Source of the DNA: Rhizobium halophilum
GTDB taxonomy: Bacteria; Pseudomonadota; Alphaproteobacteria; Rhizobiales; Rhizobiaceae
Assembly (NCBI RefSeq): GCF_021648825.1
Contig: NZ_JAKJHS010000009.1
Location: 1 to 64,000, forward strand
Length of the DNA: 64,000 bases
Direction of reading: 5' to 3'
The position numbers and the translations under genes are program-made. The notes beneath the pieces were generated by a model. That model ran no database searches. It was not told where the DNA came from and worked only from the letters and a program-made list of their open reading frames with translations. This document shows positions 17,379-26,974 of the stretch, one piece after another (positions within the stretch are counted from its first letter, which is position 1; each line of letters opens with the position of its first letter).

Positions 17379-17567
17379 CGGGCCGCGCCTCCATGATTTT
17401 TTGTGATGCACTCATTTGCGCGCCTCACGAAGGATCCCAAAAGCCCTTTTTCTGCAGCGGGTTGAGAGCGTCGAAGATGTCGCGCCCAGAAAAATCCGCA
17501 GCAAGAAACCCCTTGACCTCCTGCGCCGCGCAAGCCTTCACTCGCCCGACATCGCAAGGAGACCGAA

Positions 17568-18446
17568 ATGCCCGTCAACACCGCACCCCGCACCGCAACC
17601 TGGACCTATGTCGACGGCGAATGGCTGGAAGGCAACCCGCCGCTGATCGGACCCACCTCGCATGCCATGTGGCTGGGTTCCACGGTGTTTGACGGTGCGC
17701 GCTGGTTTGACGGCCTCTCGCCCGACCTCGACCTCCATTGCCAACGGGTCAACCGCTCGGCCACCAATATGGGCATGAAGCCCACCATGACGGCGGAAGA
17801 GATCGAACGGCTGGCGCTGGAAGGTGTCAAGAAGTTCGACGGCAAGACAGCGATCTACATCAAGCCCATGTACTGGGCCGAGCACGGCACCGCCTACAGC
17901 GTCGTGGCCCCGGATCCGGAGTCCACCCGTTTCGCCCTTTGCCTGTTCGAAGCGCCGATGCACACGGCAAAGCCCTCCTCGCTCACCGTCTCGCCTTTCC
18001 GCCGTCCCAACCCGGAAGTGGCGATGACCGGCGCCAAGACCGGCAGCCTTTATCCCAACAGCGGTCGCGCCATCATCGAGGCGCGGAACCGCGGCTTCGA
18101 TAACGCCCTGATGCGCGACATGAACGGCAATGTCGCCGAAACCGCCTCCTCCAACATCTTCATGGTCAAGGACGGCGTGGTGATGACGCCGATCGCCAAC
18201 GGCACATTCCTCTCCGGCATCACCCGCTCGCGCGTCATGACGCTTCTGCGCCAGAACGGGTTTGACGTGCGCGAGGTGACGCTGACGGTGGAAGACTTCA
18301 AGAACGCCGACGAGATCTTCACCTCCGGCAATTATTCCAAGATCGTGCCGGTCACCAGGCTCGACGACCGCGACCTCCAGGAAGGCCCCGTCGCCCGCAA
18401 GGCGCTCGACCTCTACATGGACTGGGCCCGCTCCACCGCCGCCTGA
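17568..18446 (+). CDS. Branched-chain amino acid aminotransferase (class IV PLP enzyme)
   Basis: 292-residue fold-type IV aminotransferase. The PLP-lysine lies in GAKTGSLYPNSGRA, and the cofactor loop reads ETASSNIFMVKDGVVMTPIANGTFLSGITRSRV. It transfers amino groups between branched-chain amino acids and 2-oxoglutarate; D-amino acid aminotransferase-like activity cannot be excluded because the lysine environment differs slightly from E. coli IlvE. It is similar to the second, shorter IlvE common in rhizobia. AAGGAG lies before ATG 17568. The restriction-modification gene follows 69 bases after its stop. Confidence 0.9.
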   Translation: MPVNTAPRTATWTYVDGEWLEGNPPLIGPTSHAMWLGSTVFDGARWFDGLSPDLDLHCQRVNRSATNMGMKPTMTAEEIERLALEGVKKFDGKTAIYIKPMYWAEHGTAYSVVAPDPESTRFALCLFEAPMHTAKPSSLTVSPFRRPNPEVAMTGAKTGSLYPNSGRAIIEARNRGFDNALMRDMNGNVAETASSNIFMVKDGVVMTPIANGTFLSGITRSRVMTLLRQNGFDVREVTLTVEDFKNADEIFTSGNYSKIVPVTRLDDRDLQEGPVARKALDLYMDWARSTAA

Positions 18447-18515
18447 GGCCTCATCCCGTCTTGCGTCTCGTCCCCACGGCATTAAGAATGCTCCCGAACA
18501 GGGCAGGGGACGAGA

Positions 18516-21500
18516 GTGCAGGCACAGGTTGAGGCGTTCATCGCCCGCTGGCAGGGGCAGGAAGGTGGGCAGGAAAGGGCGAATTACGCGCTTTTCCTGA
18601 CGGAACTGACGATCTGCTGGGTCTGCCCCATCCCGATCCGGCTTCCGCCACCACGGAAACCAACGATTACGTCTTCGAGCGCGTGGTGAAGGAGGTAGCC
18701 CGCGACGGCTCGACCTCCCACAAGCGCATCGACCTCTACAAGAAGGACTGCTTCGTCCTTGAGGCCAAGCAGAGCCGGCTTTCGGGTGACAAGCAGATTG
18801 CCGACACCCCGCAGCTTCCCGGCATGGAATCCTCGCCCCGCGGCCGCCGCGCCAGCGCCAACCGCTCCTGGGACGTGCTGATGATGAACGCGCGCGCCCA
18901 GGCCGAGAACTACGTCCGCCTGCTGCCCGCCTCTCACGAGCCGCCGCCCTTTGTGCTGGTCTGCGATGTCGGCCACGCGATCGAGGTCTATGCCAATTTC
19001 CGTCGCGACGGGAAGGCCTATGACCAGTTCCCCGACCGCCGCTCCTTCCGCATCTACCTGGAAGACCTGCGCGACGAGAAGGTGCGTGAGCGACTGAAGG
19101 CGATCTGGACCGACCCCGTCTCGCACGACCCTTCCCGCCATGCCGCAAAGGTGACACGCGAGATCGCGGCGCGCATCGCCAAGGTCAGCCAGGCGCTGGA
19201 GAAGTCCGGCTATCCGACGGAAGAGGTGGCCATCTTCCTCATGCGCATGCTCTTCACCATGTTTGCCGAGGACGTGGAGCTTCTGCCGAAGGACTGCTTC
19301 AAGGAACTGTTGAAGGACTGCGTCGACAAGCCCGAAATCTTCCCCGGCATGATGGAAGACCTTTGGCGCGCCATGGATGAGGGTGGCTTCACCGCGACCA
19401 TCCGCGAGAAGGTGAAGAGGTTCAACGGCGAGTTCTTCAAGAACCGCCGGGCGCTGAAGCTCGCCAAGGAAGAGATCGGCGAGCTTCTGGCGGCCGCCAA
19501 CCACGACTGGAAGGATGTCGAACCGGCCATCTTCGGCACCTTCCTGGAGCAGGCGCTCGATCCCGCCGACCGTCGCAAGCTCGGCGCCCATTATACGCCG
19601 CGCGCCTATGTGGAACGCCTCGTCATCGCCACCGTCATCGATCCGCTGCGTGATGAATGGGACAGCGCCCGCTCCACCGCCGACCGGCAGAAATCGGAAG
19701 GCAAGGCGGAAGCGGCGATCCGCACCGTGCGCGCCTTTCACGACAGGCTCTGCGAAACGCGCGTGCTCGACCCCGCCTGCGGCACCGGCAACTTCCTGTA
19801 TGTCTCGCTGGAACTGATGAAGCGGCTGGAAGGCGAGGTGCTGGAAGCGCTGGTCAACCTAGGCGGCCAAGAAGGGCTGGCGCTCGAAAGCCATACGGTT
19901 GACCCGCACCAGTTCTTAGGCCTCGAGGTCAATCCGCGCGCTGCGGCCATCGCCGAACTCGTGCTTTGGATCGGTCACCTGCAATGGCATTTCCGCAACC
20001 GCGGGATTGCCCCGTCCGAGCCGATCCTGAAGGCGTTCAGGAACATCCAGAACATGGATGCGGTGCTGAAATGGGATGGCTACCCGATGCCGAAAGTTGT
20101 GGACGGGGTGGAGACCTATCCCAACCCGCGCCGCCCGGACTGGCCGAAGGCGGATTACATCGTCGGCAACCCGCCCTTCGTCGGCGGCAAGGATATCCGC
20201 GCCCGCATGGGTTCTGGTTATGCGCAGGCGCTGTGGAAGGCGCACAAGCACATGAACGAAAGCGCCGATTTCGTCATGTACTGGTGGGATCGGGCGGCGG
20301 GAATCCTGTTGAAGCCGAAAAGCGGCCTGAAACGCTTCGGCTTTATTACCACCAACTCCATCAGCCAGGTCTTCCAGCGCCGGGTCATGGAGCCGCATCT
20401 CAACGCCAAGAAGCCGCTCTCGCTGGTGATGGCCATTCCCGATCACCCCTGGACCAAGGTCACCCGCGACAGCGCAGCCGTGCGGATCGCCATGACGGTG
20501 GCCGAAGCCGGCAAGCACGACGGCCGCCTGCTGGAGGTGACGGCGGAGGAAGCGGTGGAGACCGACAGCCCGGTGATCCTCTTCGAGGAACGAAGAGGGC
20601 GAATCAATCCTGATCTCACCATTGGTGTAGACATAACCACCGCCTCAAAGCTGAAGGCTGGTGAAGGTATCTGCGCACCTGGGATGAAGCTCCACGGTGC
20701 CGGCTTCATCATAGAGAGGCCCACGGCAATCAAATGGGGCCTAGGGTCTCGCCCCGGAATCGAGAGGCATCTTCGAGAGTACCGGAATGGTCGCGACCTG
20801 ATGGACCGTCCCCGCGATGTACTGGTAATCGATCTCTACGGTATGACCGATGACCAGGTAAGAGCCAGATATCCAGAGATTTATCAGCATGTGAAGCTGG
20901 AAGTGAAAGAGAAGATCCTCATCAAGGACGGAAAGGAGATGAAGGTCGGGCGAGACTGGAACAATAGGGACTACCGACGGCTAAACTGGTGGTTATTCGG
21001 GGAGAACGTACCTGAGTTGCGTAAAGCCCTATCCGGTCTGTCGCGCTATATCGCCACGGTCGAGACCGCTAAGCATCGCACTTTTCAGTTTCTTGAGGAG
21101 GCTATCCTTCCCGACAACATGCTCGTCGTGCTAGCAAGTGACTCGCCGTTTTTGCTTGGTGTTCTTTCGTCAAGGCCTCATACGGCATGGGTGAGGGTAT
21201 GCGCGGCGCAACTGGGACCAACTCCCCGTTATTCTAAAACTATTTGCTTCGACCCCTTCCCATTCCCCGCCGCGACGGACGCCCAAAAAGCCGCCATCGG
21301 CGCCATCGCCGAGGAACTCGACGCCCACCGCAAGCGCGTGCTGGCCGAGCATCCGCACCTGACGCTGACCGGGCTCTACAACGTGCTGGAGCGGCTCAAA
21401 GGCGGCGCCGCGCCGGACGACCTCGACGCCAAGGAGCGCCGCATCTTCGATGAAGGCCTCGTGCTGATCCTGAAGGAACTGCACGAAAAGCTCGATGCCG

Positions 21501-21940
21501 CCGTGGCGGATGCCTATGGCTGGCCGGTGGATCTGGCGGAAGAGGAGGTGCTGGCGCGTCTCGTTGCGCTCAACAAGGAGCGGGCGAAGGAGGAAAGGCG
21601 CGGCCTCGTGCGCTGGCTGCGCCCCGATTACCAGATCCCGCGCTTCGGCTCGGCTAGGGAAAAGGAAGAGCAGCTTGAAGCCGATCTCGGCGAAGCGATC
21701 CTCGCTGCCGTTTCCGGTCCCAAGCCGAGCTTCCCGTCGGACGAGCGCGACCAGACGCCGGCTGTCCTGCACCAACTGATGGAAGCCGAGGGTGCGGTCG
21801 ATGCGCTTGCCATCGCCTCGTCGTTCAAACAAGGCCGCAAGTGCCTGCCGGCCGTTCAGGCGGTGCTGGCTTCGCTCTTCCGCATGGGCCTCGTCTCCAC
21901 CAGCGACGGCAAGCGCTTCGCCTTCCGCCGCGCGGCCTGA
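18516..21940 (+). pseudogene. MmeI-like single-chain restriction-modification enzyme (type IIL), frameshifted near the start
   Basis: Would be a fused endonuclease and adenine methyltransferase of about 1140 residues. GTG 18516 opens a frame whose product (AFIARWQGQEGGQERANYALFLTEL) matches the family start, but the following sequence continues in another frame from GAT at 18611. One base is missing at 18609-18610 and the first frame soon stops. The remaining 1085-codon frame has a nuclease motif D-X9-E-X-K (DLYKKDCFVLEAK), a helical spacer, the SAM motif LDPACGTGNF, the methyltransferase motif GNPPFVGG and a target-recognition domain. The recognition region is clearly lower in GC than its flanks. 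Activity is uncertain: restart at an internal GTG (18683) would lose the N-terminus. Confidence 0.85.
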
Positions 21941-21942
21941 TC

Positions 21943-22266
21943 TCACTCGCCGGGCGTCACCCGCAGCTCGTCGGCGGAGAGCTCGCTGCCGAGTTCGACG
22001 GTCTCGCTCTGCTTGTCCATGACGCAGATATGGCTGATCGTGGCGTCCGCGCCCTTGGCCTTGCCGGTAAGGATGGCGAGCCCGAAGCGCTCGCTGCCGA
22101 AGGGATCGACCACCGCCCTCGGCGCCTCGATCATGTCGGCCGCCGCGGCAAGGCATTTCTCCTCGACGGTTCTGGCAAATTGCGCCCAGGCATCATCCGA
22201 AGCGGCAGAGGCGCTGCCGGCTGCGGCAAGGAGGGTGATGGTCGCGAGGATGTTGCGGTATGGCAT
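21943..22266 (-). CDS. Exported small protein of unknown function
   Basis: 107-residue protein with a Sec signal peptide (ILATITLLAAAGSASA, cleavage after ASA) and a mature part of about 88 residues with two cysteines (EEKCLAAA, SHICVMDK) that may pair in the periplasm. I do not recognise the family. The start is the ATG ending at 22266; a longer frame to 22368 lacks signal-peptide logic. Its stop abuts the end of the convergent restriction-modification gene by 2 bases. Confidence 0.72.
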   Translation of the reverse strand: MPYRNILATITLLAAAGSASAASDDAWAQFARTVEEKCLAAAADMIEAPRAVVDPFGSERFGLAILTGKAKGADATISHICVMDKQSETVELGSELSADELRVTPGE

Positions 22267-22436
22267 GGAGCGCTCCGGTGGAGGGTGCAGTCGTGTTTTC
22301 CGGGGGCGGAGAATGCCGCAAGTCTTTGCCTCGTTCCACCTGATTTTTGGAACCTCGCCGGTTGCCACTTGCCCGGCTGGAACCTATGTTCCGGCACGAC
22401 GCTGTTCACGGTGTTTTGCCGAAAAGGAGTAAGACC

Positions 22437-23039
22437 ATGGCCTTTCAACTTCCCGAACTTCCCTATGCCTATGATGCTCTCGCACCTTACATGTCGGCGG
22501 AAACGCTCGAATTCCACCACGACAAGCACCACAAGGCCTATGTCGACACCGGCAACAAGCTGGCCTCGGAAGCCGGCATGGGCGATCTCTCCGTCGAGGA
22601 GGTGATCAAGAAGTCCTATGGCACGCACCAGACGCTGTTCAACAATGCCGGTCAGCACTACAACCACATCCACTTCTGGAACTGGATGAAGAAGGACGGC
22701 GGCGGCACCAAGCTTCCGGGCGTGCTTCAGCAGGCGATCGACAGCGATCTCGGCGGCTATGAGAAGTTCAAGTCCGATTTCGTCGCCGCCGGTACCACGC
22801 AGTTCGGCTCCGGCTGGGCCTGGCTGTCGGTGAAGAACGGCAAGCTGGAGATCTCCAAGACCCCGAACGGCGAAAATCCGCTGGTTCACGGCGCCGATCC
22901 GATCCTCGGCGTCGACGTCTGGGAGCACTCCTATTACATCGACTACCGCAACGCCCGTCCGAAGTATCTTGAAGCTTTCGTCGACAACCTGATCAACTGG
23001 GACTACGTGCTCGAGCGCTACGAAGCCGCTACGAAGTAA
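22437..23039 (+). CDS. sodB: Superoxide dismutase (Fe/Mn)
   Basis: 200-residue Fe/Mn superoxide dismutase that converts superoxide to oxygen and peroxide. Metal ligands are visible: His27 region in LEFHHDKHH, His in AGQHYNHIHFW, and Asp/His in DVWEHSYYIDY. Motifs such as GSGWAWLSV are standard. I cannot separate Fe from Mn use; the AGTTQFGSGW stretch and rhizobial context often go with a cambialistic or Mn enzyme. AAGGAG is 8 bases before ATG 22437; the longer frame from 22347 is spurious. A strong terminator follows at 23064. Confidence 0.96.
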   Translation: MAFQLPELPYAYDALAPYMSAETLEFHHDKHHKAYVDTGNKLASEAGMGDLSVEEVIKKSYGTHQTLFNNAGQHYNHIHFWNWMKKDGGGTKLPGVLQQAIDSDLGGYEKFKSDFVAAGTTQFGSGWAWLSVKNGKLEISKTPNGENPLVHGADPILGVDVWEHSYYIDYRNARPKYLEAFVDNLINWDYVLERYEAATK

Positions 23040-23063
23040 ATCCTGCTCAGGCAGAACCGCAAA

Positions 23064-23093
23064 GGGCTCCGGTCATCGCCGGAGCCCTTTTTT
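23064..23093 (+). terminator. Intrinsic terminator after sodB
   Basis: GGGCTCCGG / CCGGAGCCC with a 6-nt loop (23064-23087), followed by TTTTTT. It ends sodB transcription and lies just before the convergent DUF2799 stop. Confidence 0.92.
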
Positions 23094-23098
23094 CATGC

Positions 23099-23713
23099 TC
23101 AGTAGCCGGGCGAAAACTGCGCGGTCGGGTTCTGCCGGAAGAAGGCGAGATCCCGCTCGGCCTCGCTCAACTCATAGCCCAGGTCGTCGGCTTCGCGGCG
23201 CATGCGCCGGCGGTCGCGCTCCAGGTCGTCGATCCGGTCGCGGATTTCGCGCCGCTTCTTGCCCTCTGCCTTCTTCCGTTCGTCATGAAGCTTGTCGGCC
23301 TCGTATTCCTTGGAACTGGCGCTGGAATTGAGCGAACTGATGCGCGAGCGCAGGTCATGGACGCGCTTGCCGAGGCTGTAGCCGCGCATGAAGTCGGAGT
23401 TGAGTTCCGGTGGGCAGACATTGTGGTAGGCCCGCCCGGCTTCTCCGGTGGAGGCGCCGTTCAACGGCGTGCAGTAGCGCCGCAAGCCGGCCTGATAGCC
23501 TTCGTACCAGCGGGTTTGGTCTGGAACGGCGCCGCTCTTGGAGCAGGAGCGCACGTGGTCGGCAAACCGGCTCTGCGGGTTGTAGCCGGCCGCGCCGTCC
23601 GTATCGCCAACGACGGCCCAGTCGGCCACGCGGCATTCTTCCTTGGACATGGTATTGCAGGCTGCAAGCGAAAGTACAACGGCGGCCATGCTGGCCAGTG
23701 GCAGGTAACGCAT
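23099..23713 (-). CDS. DUF2799 lipoprotein
   Basis: 204-residue lipoprotein: signal SMAAVVLSLAAC with lipobox Cys19, then the DUF2799 pattern (EECRVADWAVVGDTDGAAGY, WYEGYQAGLRRYC, AYHNVCPPELN) with several conserved cysteines. The C-terminal 80 residues form a highly charged coiled coil (DDLERDRRRMRREADDLGYEL). Function is unknown. A perfect TTAA-N7-TTAA box, as bound by CtrA, lies 33-47 bases upstream of the start, over the likely promoter. Confidence 0.85.
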   Translation of the reverse strand: MRYLPLASMAAVVLSLAACNTMSKEECRVADWAVVGDTDGAAGYNPQSRFADHVRSCSKSGAVPDQTRWYEGYQAGLRRYCTPLNGASTGEAGRAYHNVCPPELNSDFMRGYSLGKRVHDLRSRISSLNSSASSKEYEADKLHDERKKAEGKKRREIRDRIDDLERDRRRMRREADDLGYELSEAERDLAFFRQNPTAQFSPGY

Positions 23714-23745
23714 AGATTCCCCCTATAGTGGTGCCCTGGAAAGCG

Positions 23746-23760
23746 TTAAGCATAGTTTAA
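23746..23760. promoter_or_regulatory. CtrA-type box
   Basis: TTAA (23746-23749), 7 bp, TTAA (23757-23760) matches the full CtrA site TTAA-N7-TTAA. The site is upstream of the DUF2799 gene on the minus strand and 206 bases before the phosphoesterase on the plus strand. Confidence 0.5.
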
Positions 23761-23965
23761 GCATATATACTAGGGAGCCGGGCGGTGATTCACGTTCTGC
23801 AGAAAGATGAGGCGCGACTTGTTGCCGATGGAGGCTCCTTCGCAGTAGAGGCTGTCCTCCTCCGGCGAAGGTACTTCCAGCGCAGGCTTTTCGCGGCCGG
23901 GATGGTCTTCACAGGCCTGTCATGTTCGAATGATCTATGGCGCTCGCAACATTTCAGAGCTTTAC

Positions 23966-24808
23966 ATGCCTCACGCAACGCCCCTGATCCGCTTCGGCGT
24001 CATTGCTGATCCGCAATACGCACCACTGCCACCCAATCTCGCCCTCAACCGCTACTTCGCCAACAGTCTCGACAAGCTCGACGACGCGATCGCCACCTTC
24101 AACGCGCAGGATCTCGCCTTCGCCGTCACCCTCGGCGACCTGATCGATCGCGGTTACGACAATTTCGACGCGGTGCTCGCCCGCTACACGCTGCTCCGCC
24201 ACGAGAAGATCCTGCTTCCCGGTAACCACGATTTTCTGGTCGCGCCCGAACGCCTTTCACAGGTTCACGAAAAATTCTCCATGCCCGCGGCCTACCACCA
24301 CTTCTCCCGAAACGGCATCCGGTTCGTGGTGATCGACGGCAACGAGGAAAGCCTGTTCTCCACACCCGAAGGCGATCCGCGCCGCGACCGCGCGGCTGGC
24401 CGGCTGAAGGCGTTGACGCGCGCGGCTGCCGTGAACGCCCAGAGCTGGAACGGCGGTGTCAGCGAGCAACAGTTTGCTTGGCTTTCCCGTGTGCTCGCCG
24501 AGGCCGCGGCGGCGGGTGAGAAGGTGGTGGTGATGGGCCATTATCCGCTTTACCCGGAGAACGAGCACAACCTCTGGGACTGGCAGCGGCTGGTGGACCT
24601 CTTCGAACGCTCTGGCAATGTGCTCGCCTACCTGAACGGTCACAATCACGCCGGCAACCTCGGGCGTCACGGCTCGACCTGGTACGTCAACTTCAAGGGA
24701 ATGGTGGATACTGAGCGGGAGAACGCCTTCGCCCTTGCCGAGGTCTTTGCCGACCGGCTGGTGATCACCGGCTTCGGCCGCGAAGAAGGCCGCGTTCTTC
24801 CCTTCTAG
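23966..24808 (+). CDS. Metallophosphoesterase (ADP-ribose/CDP-alcohol phosphatase type)
   Basis: 280-residue calcineurin-like phosphoesterase. The metal-binding series is complete: FGVIADPQYA (D-x-Q/H), TLGDLIDRG (GDxxDR), LPGNHDFL (GNHD), VVVMGHYPLY (H) and YLNGHNHAGN (GHxH). The DPQY variant is typical of the Mn-dependent ADP-ribose/CDP-alcohol pyrophosphatase branch rather than CpdA. The substrate is a prediction. ATG 23966 is preferred; ATG 23930 is also in frame. Its stop overlaps the stop of the convergent WYL regulator. Confidence 0.86.
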   Translation: MPHATPLIRFGVIADPQYAPLPPNLALNRYFANSLDKLDDAIATFNAQDLAFAVTLGDLIDRGYDNFDAVLARYTLLRHEKILLPGNHDFLVAPERLSQVHEKFSMPAAYHHFSRNGIRFVVIDGNEESLFSTPEGDPRRDRAAGRLKALTRAAAVNAQSWNGGVSEQQFAWLSRVLAEAAAAGEKVVVMGHYPLYPENEHNLWDWQRLVDLFERSGNVLAYLNGHNHAGNLGRHGSTWYVNFKGMVDTERENAFALAEVFADRLVITGFGREEGRVLPF

Positions 24809-25500
24809 GCAGCGCCGGCAGTCACCTGCCAACCCTCGACCCAGAGCTTGCGCAGACCGTCGCCCTCGCCGGGAAAGAACGCCTGCGCCGGCTCGCAATG
24901 CTCCACCCGGTCGGCGCGGAAATTGCGGATCGCCTGCCGCAATTCGCACCAGCCGACGATATTGGCCGTCTGCGAGTAATAGATCAGCGCGATCGGCCGG
25001 ATCGTTCGCTCCGTCAATCGGCCGAACTCGTCCCGGTAGTCCAGCGCAAGCTTTCGCTCCTCGCGGATCGCTCCGCGGACCATGGCAAGATCCACGGCTT
25101 CGGGCGCCGGCGCGCTGCTGCCCCAGGCATGCAGGGCATTGGTGGAGAAGGTGGCGGCAAGCGGCGCCGGAACGGCGGCGGCAATCTTTCGGTTCACCTG
25201 CTTGGCGGCCTGCCTCAGCCCCGTATCGCCGGTGCGTTCCAGGAGCGCCAAAGACAGCACGATCGCCTCCGTCTCCTCCACCGTCAGCATCAGCGGCGGC
25301 AGGGTGAAACCCGGCCGCAGGATGTAGCCGATGCCGCGGCCCCCTTCCACCGGCACCCGCATCGCCTGAAGTTCCACGATGTCGCGGTAGATGGAGCGCA
25401 CCGTCACTTCCAGCTGCGCCGCCATTTCGGCGGCCGTCACCGGCTTCTTTGCCAGCCGCAGGATCTGGATGATCTCGAACAGCCGCGAAGCCTTGCGCAT
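24805..25500 (-). CDS. HTH-WYL transcriptional regulator (YafY family)
   Basis: 231-residue regulator with an N-terminal DeoR-like helix-turn-helix (RLFEIIQILRLAKKPVTAAEM, then VTVRSIYRDIVELQ) and a WYL-type C-terminal domain (about residues 135-225; RTIRPIALIYYSQTANIVGWCELR). The C-terminal domain probably senses a ligand or nucleic acid. The start ATG ending at 25500 matches the family beginning. It is divergent from a LysE-family exporter with 128 bases between, a common arrangement in which the regulator controls the transporter. Confidence 0.9.
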   Translation of the reverse strand: MRKASRLFEIIQILRLAKKPVTAAEMAAQLEVTVRSIYRDIVELQAMRVPVEGGRGIGYILRPGFTLPPLMLTVEETEAIVLSLALLERTGDTGLRQAAKQVNRKIAAAVPAPLAATFSTNALHAWGSSAPAPEAVDLAMVRGAIREERKLALDYRDEFGRLTERTIRPIALIYYSQTANIVGWCELRQAIRNFRADRVEHCEPAQAFFPGEGDGLRKLWVEGWQVTAGAA

Positions 25501-25628
25501 TTTCTGCCTCCCCGCCGTCGCCTCCTGACACAACGCTGTCAGTTGCACTCCCGTATATCGCCACGCATGCAACTGAAAAACAAGCGCCTGCCGGTTTTTG
25601 GGCAGTGCCGGGCGACAGGAAAACTGAC

Positions 25629-26270
25629 ATGACCTACGGTGAAAACCTCTGGCTTTTCTTCACCCTCCTTTTCGGCATCATCATCGTGCCGGGCATGGAC
25701 ATGATCTTCGTTTTGGCGAACTCCTTGAGCCGCGGGCGAGCGTCCGGGCTGGCGGCGACGGCTGGGATCATGGCCGGTGGTGCCGTCCACTCCCTCTACG
25801 GCGCCGTCGGGGTTGGGCTTCTGGCCCATCTGGTGCCCATGCTGTTTACCCCGCTCCTGATCGCCGGCTCCCTCTACATGGCCTGGATCGGTGTGACCCT
25901 GATGCGCAGCTCGATCGTCATCGAAGGTGTTGGCCCGGCTGGCACCCGAAGTCACTGGCAAGCCTTCCGCCGCGGCGCCATCACCTGCCTGATCAACCCC
26001 AAGGCCTACCTCTTCATGCTCGCAATCTACCCGCAGTTCCTCCGCCCTGAGTTTGGTCCGCTGGCGCCGCAGGCGGTGGTGATGGGCGCGATGACGGCGG
26101 CGACGCAGCTTGCCGTCTATGGCGGACTGGCGCTGGCGGCAGCCTTCGTTCGCCAGGCGATCGTCGGCAACGACCGCGTGACGATCTGGATCGGCCGGGG
26201 CGCTGGGCTCCTGCTCGTAGCCGTGTCGCTCGTGACGTTCTGGGAGGGGGTGCGCGGATGGCTTATATGA
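25629..26270 (+). CDS. LysE/RhtB-family amino acid exporter
   Basis: 213-residue inner-membrane protein with about six membrane segments. LysE signatures are seen: IIVPGMDMIFVLANSLSRGRASGLAATAGIMAG at residues 17-50 and RRGAITCLINPKAYLFMLAIYPQF in the middle. It would export an amino acid or a derivative; the substrate is unknown. ATG 25629 follows AGGAAA; the GTG-like start at 25605 is less likely. It is divergent from the WYL regulator, its probable controller. Confidence 0.9.
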   Translation: MTYGENLWLFFTLLFGIIIVPGMDMIFVLANSLSRGRASGLAATAGIMAGGAVHSLYGAVGVGLLAHLVPMLFTPLLIAGSLYMAWIGVTLMRSSIVIEGVGPAGTRSHWQAFRRGAITCLINPKAYLFMLAIYPQFLRPEFGPLAPQAVVMGAMTAATQLAVYGGLALAAAFVRQAIVGNDRVTIWIGRGAGLLLVAVSLVTFWEGVRGWLI

Positions 26271-26401
26271 CGAAATCAAGACATAGGCGCTTGATTTTGC
26301 ACAAGATCTCACCGCTTTGTGACTTGGTGGCAACAGGCATAGGAGGCATGTTGCGGCGCATCACGTCGGGGACCGCCCGGCCCAACCAGGAGAAGCACTG
26401 C

Positions 26402-26845
26402 ATGCGTCTGACGTCTCTCGTCCTTGGAGCAGCCCTCGGCTGCGTCTGTCTGTCCGCCGCCTTCGCTCAGGAGGAGCCGCAGGCTGTGCGGCAGAGCCAG
26501 ATGAAGGCGATCGGCCAGTCCATGGGAGCTCTGGGGGCGATCGCCAAGGGAGAAAAACCCTATGACGCGTCCGTCGTGCAGGCATCTCTCGAAACGATCA
26601 GCGCCAATGCCAAGGCCTTTCCCGACCAGTTTCCCGCCGGGACCGAGACAGGGATGGAGACGGAGGCTGCTCCCGCGATCTGGGATAATGCGGAGGATTT
26701 CCGCGCAAAGTCCGATAAGCTTGCCGGCGTGGCCGACACGTTGCTGGCCGCCATGCCAACTGATCAGGCGGGCGTCGGCGGCGCGATGAAGGCGCTCGGC
26801 GCAACCTGCGGCGATTGCCACGAGACCTATCGCCTCAAGCGCTGA
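26402..26845 (+). CDS. Cytochrome c' (class II c-type cytochrome), first copy
   Basis: Periplasmic monohaem cytochrome of 147 residues. A signal peptide (SLVLGAALGCVCLSAAFA) is cut before QEEPQ. The mature four-helix protein has the haem motif CGDCH near the C-terminus (CGDCHETYRLKR), as in class II cytochromes, and an N-terminal RQSQMKAIGQSMG helix. Cytochromes c' bind NO or serve as electron carriers. The downstream gene is a close paralogue and a dihaem cytochrome follows, so the three are probably one electron-transfer unit. Confidence 0.9.
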   Translation: MRLTSLVLGAALGCVCLSAAFAQEEPQAVRQSQMKAIGQSMGALGAIAKGEKPYDASVVQASLETISANAKAFPDQFPAGTETGMETEAAPAIWDNAEDFRAKSDKLAGVADTLLAAMPTDQAGVGGAMKALGATCGDCHETYRLKR

Positions 26846-26974
26846 GGTGTTTTCGCAGCATCAGCCGTGCGGGACGCATCACCGCCTTGTTACTTTCTCC
26901 AGCCGGTCTCGGAAGGCATCGTGTGCCATCGCCAAACCGGCTCGGCCATGCCGACCATCACGGAGGAATTGCCA

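Noticed and set aside
22377..22400. Two GGAAC elements upstream of sodB
   Set aside because: The spacing to the nearest GTT is about 20 bases, outside the accepted range.
23785..24009. Short frame between DUF2799 and the phosphoesterase
   Set aside because: No ribosome site, no family, and it overlaps the phosphoesterase start.
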